Shown here piece after piece: positions 33,746 through 40,179 of a stretch of 64,000 nucleotides of DNA. The translations under genes were made by a program, and so were the position numbers. The stretch comes from Microbispora sp. H13382 (GTDB taxonomy: Bacteria; Actinomycetota; Actinomycetes; Streptosporangiales; Streptosporangiaceae). Every line of letters begins with the position of its first letter. The stretch's first letter is position 1. A model generated the notes under the pieces. That model did not search any database. It was not told the DNA's origin and was given only the letters and a program-made list of their open reading frames with translations. The stretch covers positions 372,001-436,000 of the forward strand of contig NZ_JABBXA010000005.1 in NCBI RefSeq assembly GCF_014161445.1, in the 5' to 3' direction.

Positions 33746-35137
33746 TCAGGCACTCCCCAGCCCATTGCGTGCGATGACGTCTCGATACCACAGCGCGCTG
33801 TCCTTGGGAACGCGTCGCTGGGTCTCGAAGTCGATGTACACGATGCCGAACCTCTTGTGGTAGCCGTAGGCCCACTCGAAGTTGTCCAGGAGAGACCATA
33901 CGAGATAACCCCTCAGGTCCGCTCCCGCGGCGATCGCGGCGTGCGCCGCCCGCAGGTGTCCGTCGAGGTAGCCGATCCGGTCGTCGTCGTGCACCCGATC
34001 GCCGTCGGGCCGGTCGTCGAAGGCCGCGCCGTTCTCCGTGACGAGCAGCCCGACCTCGGGGTAGTCGCGCGACAGCCGTACGAGCAGGGTCTCCAGGCCG
34101 GACGGCTCGATGGGCCAGTCCATCGCGGTCGTCGGGCCGGTCGGCGGCTCGAACCGGACGCCCTCGGTGCCGGGGAAGGCGGGGTTGGCCGGCTCGCCCG
34201 GCCGGGCCGACACGAAGGACGGGTTGTAGTAGTTGATGCCGAGCAGGTCGATCGGCTGGTGGATGACGGCCAGGTCGCCGTCGCCGATGTGGTCGAGGCC
34301 GCCGTGGCGCGCGGCGATCTCCAGCACCTCCTCCGGGTAGCGGCCCCGCAGCGCCGGGTCGAGGAACTGCCGGTTCATCAGCGCGTCCACGCGGGCGGCC
34401 TCCTCCTGGCCGTCGTCCGTCTGGATGATCGGCGCGAGGTTGAGGGTGAGCGCGATCTCGGCGGCCCCGGCCGCGCGCAGGGACTGCGCCGCCAGCCCGT
34501 GGCCGAGCAGCAGGTGGTGGGCCGCGCGGAACGCGGCCGCCGGGTCGCGTCTGCCCGGGGCGTGGACGCCGGAGCAGTAGCCGAGGAAGGCGGCCACCCA
34601 CGGCTCGTTCAGCGTGGTCCACGTGCGGACGCGGTCGCCGAGCCGCTCGTGCACGACGGCGGCGTAGTCGGCGAAGCGCTGAGCCGTGTCCCGTACGGCC
34701 CAGCCGCCGGCGTCCTCCAGCGCCTGCGGCAGATCCCAGTGGTACAGCGTCGGGTAGGGCGTGATGCCGTGGGCGAGCAGCTCGTCCACCAGGCGGTCGT
34801 AGAAATCGAGGCCGGCGGCGTTGACCCGCCCCGCCCCGGTGGGCAGGATCCGCGGCCAGGCCACCGAGAACCGGTACGCCGCCAGGCCCAGACCGGCCAT
34901 GAGCCGGACGTCGTCGGCGTACCGGTGGTAGTGGTCGCAGGCGACGTCGCCGGTGTGGCCGTCGGCCACGTTGCCCGGGACCTTCGAGAACGTGTCCCAG
35001 ATCGAGGGGCCCCTGCCGTCCTCGGCGGCGGCGCCCTCGATCTGGTAGGCCGCCGTGGCGGCGCCCCAGACGAAGCCGTCAGGGAAAACCAACTTGGACG
35101 ATCCGGTCCCCCGAGCAGCCATGGTCGTCGCGGTCAT
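33746..35137 (-). CDS. GH1 beta-glucosidase (BglC-like)
   Basis: 463 residues, intracellular. GH1 signatures: FVWGAATAAYQIEGAAAEDGRGPSIWD at the N-terminus, acid/base Glu in TLNEPW, nucleophile Glu in LLVTENGAA, and end motif GYLVWSLLDNFEWAYGYHKRFGIVYIDF. It hydrolyses imported gluco-oligosaccharides. The ATG at 35137 now has GGAGG six bases upstream, supplied by the inserted IS element. It was originally coupled to the permease gene (reconstructed junction GAAGGGTTAGTGATG). Confidence 0.93.
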   Translation of the reverse strand: MTATTMAARGTGSSKLVFPDGFVWGAATAAYQIEGAAAEDGRGPSIWDTFSKVPGNVADGHTGDVACDHYHRYADDVRLMAGLGLAAYRFSVAWPRILPTGAGRVNAAGLDFYDRLVDELLAHGITPYPTLYHWDLPQALEDAGGWAVRDTAQRFADYAAVVHERLGDRVRTWTTLNEPWVAAFLGYCSGVHAPGRRDPAAAFRAAHHLLLGHGLAAQSLRAAGAAEIALTLNLAPIIQTDDGQEEAARVDALMNRQFLDPALRGRYPEEVLEIAARHGGLDHIGDGDLAVIHQPIDLLGINYYNPSFVSARPGEPANPAFPGTEGVRFEPPTGPTTAMDWPIEPSGLETLLVRLSRDYPEVGLLVTENGAAFDDRPDGDRVHDDDRIGYLDGHLRAAHAAIAAGADLRGYLVWSLLDNFEWAYGYHKRFGIVYIDFETQRRVPKDSALWYRDVIARNGLGSA

Positions 35138-35146
35138 CACTAACCT

Positions 35147-35234
35147 CCGAGGAAACCCCGCCTTCAGGCGGGGGAGGAATCGGAGCCCTGCGGAGCAGGG
35201 CAGGGGTAGGCGTTTCGCCGCCAGGCGAATCGCC
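35147..35234. other. Left-end hairpins of the tnpB element
   Basis: Three successive foldbacks: CCGA/TCGG with inner CCCCGCC-TTCA-GGCGGGG (35147-35183), GCCCTGC-GGA-GCAGGGC (35185-35201), and GGCGTTTCGCC-GCCA-GGCGAATCGCC with one mismatch (35209-35234). Subterminal hairpins are where IS605-type transposases bind. Confidence 0.7.
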
Positions 35235-35285
35235 ATACGAACAAACATGCGATCCGCAACCTGATCGAGTGGCATGATGTGCGGC

Positions 35286-36416
35286 ATGGCGCGGATCGTG
35301 AAGCGGGCCTACAAGTACCGCTTCTACCCGACCCCGGAGCAGGCCGGCGAGCTTGCCCGGACCTTCGGGTGTGTGCGCCTGGTCTACAACAAGGCCCTGG
35401 AGGAACGGACCCGCGCCTACACGCTGCAGGGCCGCCGTGTGTCCTACGCGGAGTCCTCGGCCGCGCTCACCCTGTGGAAGAAGACACCCGAGTTGGCGTT
35501 CCTGGGCGAGGTGTCCTGCGTGCCGTTGCAGCAAGCCCTGCGGCACCTGCACGCGGGGTTCGCGAACTTCTTCGCGCGCCGGGCCAGGTACCCCACGTTC
35601 AAGTCGCGCAAGAAGTCGCGGGCCTCGGCGGAGTACACCCGCAGCGCGTTCCGCTGGCGGAACGGCCGGCTGTGGCTGGCGAAGATGGACGACCCGCTGG
35701 ACATCGTGTGGTCGCGTCCGCTGCCGGAAGGCGCGGACCCGTCCACGGTGACCGTCTCCCGGGATGCGGCCGGGCGGTGGTTCGTGTCCATCCTCGTGGA
35801 GGAGAAGATCCCGCCTCTGGCCACCACCGAGCACGTGGTCGGGGTGGACGCGGGGATCAGCGCGCTGGTCACCCTGTCCCGGCCGATCGACGGCCTGACC
35901 GACGAGGACGGCAAGGTCGCCAACCCTCGGCATGAGTGGGCCGACCGCAAGCGCCTGGCCAAGGCGCAGCGGTCGCTGGCCCGCAAAGCCAAGGGCAGCG
36001 CGAACCGGGCCAAGGCCCGGCTCAGGGTCGCCCGCGTGTACGCGCGGATCAGCGACCGCCGCCGGGACTTCCTGCACAAGCTTTCGACTCGGCTCGTCCG
36101 CGAGAACCAAGCGGTCGTGATCGAGGACCTGACCGTCCGCACCATGGTCCGCAACCACTGCCTCGCCCGGGCGATCTCCGACGCCTCCTGGCGACACCTG
36201 CGGTCGATGCTGGAGTACAAAACGGCCTGGTATGGGCGGGAGTTGCTGGTCGTGGACCGGTGGTTCCCCTCCTCCAAGCTGTGTTCCGCCTGCGGGGTGC
36301 TGGCCGGGTCGATGCCGCTGAACGTCCGGACCTGGCAGTGCGCCTGTGGCGCAACCCATGACCGGGACGTCAACGCCGCCACGAACATCCTCGCCGCCGG
36401 GCTGGCGGAGAGGTGA
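35286..36416 (+). CDS. tnpB: TnpB RNA-guided endonuclease
   Basis: 376 residues, apparently intact. N-terminal wedge/REC region (RAYKYRFYPTPEQAGELARTFGCVRLVYN), RuvC residues Asp188 (VGVDAGI), Glu280 (VVIEDLTV) and Asp361 (HDRDVNAA), and a zinc finger with Cys333, Cys336, Cys352 and Cys354. TnpB cuts DNA matching the guide of an RNA encoded at the element's right end, which helps keep the element in place. The ATG at 35286 is preferred; 12 bases of in-frame sequence precede it. Confidence 0.93.
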   Translation: MARIVKRAYKYRFYPTPEQAGELARTFGCVRLVYNKALEERTRAYTLQGRRVSYAESSAALTLWKKTPELAFLGEVSCVPLQQALRHLHAGFANFFARRARYPTFKSRKKSRASAEYTRSAFRWRNGRLWLAKMDDPLDIVWSRPLPEGADPSTVTVSRDAAGRWFVSILVEEKIPPLATTEHVVGVDAGISALVTLSRPIDGLTDEDGKVANPRHEWADRKRLAKAQRSLARKAKGSANRAKARLRVARVYARISDRRRDFLHKLSTRLVRENQAVVIEDLTVRTMVRNHCLARAISDASWRHLRSMLEYKTAWYGRELLVVDRWFPSSKLCSACGVLAGSMPLNVRTWQCACGATHDRDVNAATNILAAGLAER

Positions 36417-36541
36417 AACGCCTGTGGAGCTGGTGTAAGACCTCAACGAGAGTCCTCTCGGACGGGGCAACCGGCAGCGAAGCAGGAAGTCTGACCGGCA
36501 ACGGTTGGAATCCGGGCCCTGCAGGGCCGGGAGGATGTCAA
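36417..36541 (+). ncRNA. Putative omega-RNA / right end of the tnpB element
   Basis: TnpB guide RNAs come from the gene's 3' end and the element's right end, then read into the flank. The segment here ends with GGCCC-TGCA-GGGCC (36515-36528) and GGGAGGATGTCAA. The guide would start at 36542 (CCCTTCACAGCTCCC...) and matches the permease 3' end. The RNA probably begins inside tnpB; its 5' limit is not determined. Confidence 0.55.
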
Positions 36542-37362
36542 CCCTTCACAGCTCCCTGCATGATTCCTCCGATGATCTGTTTGCCGAGCAGGACGAAGAT
36601 GAGCACCAGCGGCAGGGTCGCGACCGCCGTGCCCGTGAGGCCGAGCGTGAAGTCCCGCACGTAGCCGCTGGCGAGCTGCGACAGCGCGACCTGCACGGTT
36701 GGATTGTCGGGGGTGAGGACGACCAATGGCCAGAAGTAATCATTCCAGGCCGTCATGAACGTGAGCATTCCGAGCACCGCCGCCGCCGGCCGGGCGGCGG
36801 GGAGCACGACGTGCCAGAACAGCCGGGCCGTGCTGCACCCGTCGATCCGGCCGGCCTCCAGCAGCTCGGTGGGCAGCGCGCGGCTCAGGTACTGCGTCAT
36901 GAAGAACACGCCGAACGCGTTGACCAGCGCCGGGACGATCACGGCGTACATCGTGCCGGTCCACTCCAGCTTGATCATCAGCATGTAGAGCGGGATGATG
37001 CCGAGCTGCGTGGGGACCATCATCGTCACGACGGTCATCAGCAGGAGCGCGTTGCGCCCGCGGAAGCGCAGCTTGGCGAACGCGAAGCCGGCCAGCGTGG
37101 AGAAGAACATCACCGACACGGTGATCGTCCCCGCGACCACGAACGAGTTGAGCAGCGCCAGCGCGAACGGCGCGGTGTCGAAGACCCGCTGCACGTTGGC
37201 GAAGAAGTTGCCGCCGGGCAGCAGTGGCGGCGGCACCTCGGCCAGCGCCGCGTTGTCGTGCGAGGCGACGATCACACTCCAGTAGACCGGGAACGCCGAG
37301 AAGAACGCCACCGCCACGAGGGTGAGATAGGTGAGCGGATGCCCGCGTAGCGCCTTAAACAT
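36538..37362 (-). CDS. Sugar ABC transporter permease, MalG/CebG type
   Basis: 274 residues with six transmembrane helices and the EAA loop EAGRIDGCSTARLFWHVVLP that contacts the ATPase. It starts at 37362 (GGAGG five bases upstream), overlapping the preceding permease by 8 bp. Its stop codon TGA is formed by the right end of the tnpB element; the protein length is unaffected. No ATPase gene is in the cluster; a shared MsiK-type ATPase is usual for actinomycete sugar systems. Confidence 0.92.
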   Translation of the reverse strand: MFKALRGHPLTYLTLVAVAFFSAFPVYWSVIVASHDNAALAEVPPPLLPGGNFFANVQRVFDTAPFALALLNSFVVAGTITVSVMFFSTLAGFAFAKLRFRGRNALLLMTVVTMMVPTQLGIIPLYMLMIKLEWTGTMYAVIVPALVNAFGVFFMTQYLSRALPTELLEAGRIDGCSTARLFWHVVLPAARPAAAVLGMLTFMTAWNDYFWPLVVLTPDNPTVQVALSQLASGYVRDFTLGLTGTAVATLPLVLIFVLLGKQIIGGIMQGAVKG

Positions 37363-38404
37363 CCAGACCTCCACGCATGCGCCGGACGACGAGGTAGTTG
37401 AAGCCCACGACCACCACCACGAGGAGGAACATCATCCACGCCGCCGCCGAGGCGTAGCCGAACTCGAAGCTGCGGAAACCCTTCTCGTACAGGTAGAGGG
37501 CGAGGGTCTGGAACTGGCGGTCGGTGCCGCCGGTGGCCGCCGCGCCGTTGCTGACCTGCGCGCCGAACAGCAGCGGCTCGGCGATGATCTGCATCGACCC
37601 GATCGTGGTGACGATGACCGTGAAGATGACGGTCGGCCGGATCATCGGGAGCGTGATGCCCCACAGCTGCCTGAGGCTGGACGCGCCGTCGAGGGTCGCC
37701 GCCTCGTAGATCTCCTTGGGCACGGCCTGCATGGCGGCGAGGTAGATGAGCGCGTTGTAGCCGGCCCACCGCCACATGATCATGACCGCGATGGCGACGT
37801 GCGAGCTGGCCACGCCCGCCTGCCAGTTGATCCGGCCGAACCCGAGCCAGTCGAGGACCATGTTGATCAGGCCGAAGTCGCGCCCGAAGAGCTGGCTGAA
37901 GATGACCACCACGGCCACCACGCTGGTCACGTTGGGCAGCAGGAGCGTGATGCGGAACAGCGTCTGCGCCCGCAGCGGCCGGTTCAGCAGGTGTGCGAGC
38001 ACGAGCGCGAGCAGCAGCTGCGGCACCGCCGACAGGACGCCGATCGACAGCGTGTTGAACGCCGCGTTCCAGAAGTAGCCGTCGGCGAACAGCGCGGTGT
38101 AGTTGTCCAGGCCGATGAACGGGTTGTCGCTGCTCAGCAGGTTCCAGTCGTGCAGCGACACCCAGGCCGTGTAGATGAGCGGGAAGATGCCGAAGGCCGC
38201 GAAGAGCAGGAAGAACGGCGCGACGTACGCGTACGGCGAGGCCTGCCGGTCCAGCCGGTGCAGGCGGGAGCGCCAGCCCGACGCCGTCGTCGCCGGGGCG
38301 GGACCACCCGTGCCCGAAGGGCCGCTGGGGGACGACTGTGCGGCCGGAGGGCCGCCGGGGGAGGGCGCCACGGTCCGCACGGACCCGCCCGGGGGTGTTG
38401 CCAT
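37355..38404 (-). CDS. Sugar ABC transporter permease, MalF/CebF type
   Basis: 349 residues: a ~45-residue Pro/Ser/Gly-rich cytoplasmic N-terminus, then six transmembrane helices (YAYVAPFFLLFAAFGIFPLIYTAW..., ...FNYLVVRRM) and EAA loop YEAATLDGASSLRQLWGITLP. It forms the translocation pore with the MalG-type partner, which overlaps its end. The ATG at 38404 has GGAGG seven bases upstream. Confidence 0.92.
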   Translation of the reverse strand: MATPPGGSVRTVAPSPGGPPAAQSSPSGPSGTGGPAPATTASGWRSRLHRLDRQASPYAYVAPFFLLFAAFGIFPLIYTAWVSLHDWNLLSSDNPFIGLDNYTALFADGYFWNAAFNTLSIGVLSAVPQLLLALVLAHLLNRPLRAQTLFRITLLLPNVTSVVAVVVIFSQLFGRDFGLINMVLDWLGFGRINWQAGVASSHVAIAVMIMWRWAGYNALIYLAAMQAVPKEIYEAATLDGASSLRQLWGITLPMIRPTVIFTVIVTTIGSMQIIAEPLLFGAQVSNGAAATGGTDRQFQTLALYLYEKGFRSFEFGYASAAAWMMFLLVVVVVGFNYLVVRRMRGGLDV

Positions 38405-38466
38405 GGGAGATCCTCCTTCGGGAGGGCCCCCGAGCGTGGTCGCCCGGGGGCCCTGCCGGCGACGGG

Positions 38467-39768
38467 CTACTTGATCGCTTCCAGGTCCTTGAGGACCTGG
38501 GCCCACGCCTCGTCGGGCGACTGCTTGCCCTGCTCGACCCGGCCGATACCGTTGCCGATGGCCGTACGCACGTCGCCCTCGCGGGGGCCGAGGTGCTGCG
38601 GCTTGAGGTTCTTCGCGGCGTCGGAGTAGATCTTGCCGACGGGGGCGTCGTTGAAGAAGTCCTTCGTGAAGTTCTGGATGTCGGGCTGGTCGTACAGCGA
38701 GGGGATCGACGGGAAGTTGCCGATCGCCTTGAACACCGCGGCCTGGTTCTGCGCCGAGGTCAGGAACTCGATCAGCTCGGCGGCCTCCTTGGGGTGCTTG
38801 CTCTGCTTGGGCACCGTGAGGTGGGAGCCGCCGGAGTTGCCCGCGCCGCCGGGGACGGTGGCGATGTCCCACTTGCCGGCCGAGTCCTTGGCCTGGTCCT
38901 GGATGTAGGCGGTCATCCACGCGGGGCAGATCACGGTCGCGAACGAGCCCTTGGCGAAGCCGGTGTTCCACTCGGGCGTGAAGGCCCCGATCTTGGCGGA
39001 CAGGTCGGCGTCGATCATCTGGATCGACAGGTCCCATGCCTTCTTCACGTCGGGGTTGGTGGCGACGACGATGTTGTCCTGCGCGTCGTACACGCCGACG
39101 GGGGCCTGGGCGATGATGGCACGGAAGATCTCGCCGGGGCTGTCGAAGAACTTGGCGTCCTTGGGCGCCTTGGCGGCGAACTTCCTGCCGGTCTCGATGT
39201 ACTGCTCCCAGGTGGGCCACAGGGCCGACACCTCGTCGCGCTTGCTCGGCAGGCCGGCCTGCTCGAACAGGTCGGTCCGGTAGCACATGGCCAGGCCGCC
39301 GACGTCGGTGCCGAGGCCGAGGAGAGCGCCACTGGGGGCCAGGCCCTGCTGCCACTTCCAGTCGAGGTACTCGCCCTGGCGCTTGTCGAGGCCGTACTGC
39401 TTGAGGTCGGTGAACTTGTCGGGCTGCGAGGTGAACTGGCTGATGTAGCCCACCTCGATCGCCTCGACGTCCGCGGCGCCCGCCCCGGTGGCCAGGTGCG
39501 CGGCGAGGTTCGTGTGGTGGTCGGCGAACGCCGCCTGGCGCTCCTCGATCTCGACGTTCGGGTGCGTCTTCTTGAACTCCTCGTACAGCGGCTTGAAGCC
39601 GAAGTCGCCGAAGAGGCCGACGCTGAGTTTGACCTTCTCGGTGGACTGGCCGCCGCCGGCCCCGGTGTCGGATCCGCCTCCGCCGCACGCCGTGAGCGTG
39701 AGCAGGGAGGCGGCGAGCATGGGGGCGACGAACCGGACGGCCCGGCGGCCCGGGTGGGGAGTGCCCAT
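38467..39768 (-). CDS. Extracellular sugar-binding lipoprotein (CebE-like)
   Basis: 433 residues: signal peptide with lipobox LLTLTACGGGG (acylated Cys), a Gly-rich tether, then a family-1 solute-binding fold (VKLSVGLFGDFGFKPLYEEFKKTHPNVEIE, ...GGAGNSGGSHLTVPKQSKHPKEAAELIEFL). It delivers oligosaccharides to the two permeases encoded downstream. The ATG at 39768 has AAGGAGG four bases upstream. It is the first gene of the operon, with a LacI-type palindrome 40 bp upstream. Confidence 0.92.
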   Translation of the reverse strand: MGTPHPGRRAVRFVAPMLAASLLTLTACGGGGSDTGAGGGQSTEKVKLSVGLFGDFGFKPLYEEFKKTHPNVEIEERQAAFADHHTNLAAHLATGAGAADVEAIEVGYISQFTSQPDKFTDLKQYGLDKRQGEYLDWKWQQGLAPSGALLGLGTDVGGLAMCYRTDLFEQAGLPSKRDEVSALWPTWEQYIETGRKFAAKAPKDAKFFDSPGEIFRAIIAQAPVGVYDAQDNIVVATNPDVKKAWDLSIQMIDADLSAKIGAFTPEWNTGFAKGSFATVICPAWMTAYIQDQAKDSAGKWDIATVPGGAGNSGGSHLTVPKQSKHPKEAAELIEFLTSAQNQAAVFKAIGNFPSIPSLYDQPDIQNFTKDFFNDAPVGKIYSDAAKNLKPQHLGPREGDVRTAIGNGIGRVEQGKQSPDEAWAQVLKDLEAIK

Positions 39769-39807
39769 GAACCCTCCTTGGGTTCCGCATATGTAATCGA
39801 TCTTGAA

Positions 39808-39819
39808 GAGAGCGCTCTC
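39808..39819. promoter_or_regulatory. LacI/CebR-type operator 1
   Basis: Perfect palindrome GAGAGCGCTCTC, 40 bp before the binding-protein gene start. Confidence 0.75.
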
Positions 39820-39902
39820 GCACAAGAGTGGGAGTCGGCCGTGAGGTCGTCAAGGGCTGGATCAGTAACGATTGCCGTTATCTCCAGACGGTGAAACCGC
39901 TG

Positions 39903-39918
39903 GTGAGAGCGCTCCCAC
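39903..39918. promoter_or_regulatory. LacI/CebR-type operator 2
   Basis: GTGAGAGCGCTCCCAC, close to the CebR consensus TGGGAGCGCTCCCA, in the divergent gap between the transporter operon and GH81. Confidence 0.75.
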
Positions 39919-40012
39919 GGCTATCGGCGCAGCGTGCGGGGGTCCCGTCACGGCCCGGCGGGATGGGTCGCCGGAGTGCGGATCGGTCGCCGGGCCGCGG
40001 GCCGAACCCGAA

Positions 40013-40028
40013 GAGAGAGCGTTTTCTC
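40013..40028. promoter_or_regulatory. LacI/CebR-type operator 3 (degenerate)
   Basis: GAGAGAGCGTTTTCTC keeps the half-site pattern but lacks the central CGCT symmetry; the weakest of the set. Confidence 0.45.
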
Positions 40029-40092
40029 GATCTTCGTGAAACTTTCTCTCCCCGTTGACAAGGGGTTGCATCCCGCTTAACGTCAGCGACGC

Positions 40093-40106
40093 TGAGAGCG
40101 CTTCCA
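40093..40106. promoter_or_regulatory. LacI/CebR-type operator 4
   Basis: TGAGAGCGCTTCCA, 74 bp before the GH81 start, just after a TTGACAA-like promoter element near 40056. Confidence 0.65.
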
Positions 40107-40179
40107 GCGTTGCTGCCGGATTACGGGCCGGCAGGAGTTCCGCCTCCCGCAGTCGTTAACCCCCCAGCGGAGGTCGCAC

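Larger units (their letters stand above)
35144..36541 (+). mobile_element. tnpB-only IS200/IS605-type element inserted between permease and GH1 genes
   Basis: A ~1.4-kb unit containing one intact tnpB, a hairpin-rich left end and a right end closing with GGGAGGATGTCAA, the ending I associate with actinomycete tnpB elements. Removing 35144-36541 leaves a clean 2-nt-spaced permease stop (TAG) and GH1 start, which sets the borders to within a base. No tnpA and no target duplication are present, as expected for this class; it must be mobilised in trans. Confidence 0.75.

Noticed and set aside
39808-40179. Riboswitch or structured leader for the sugar operon
   Set aside because: The symmetric elements are short operator palindromes matching LacI-type sites at several loci; no larger fold is evident.
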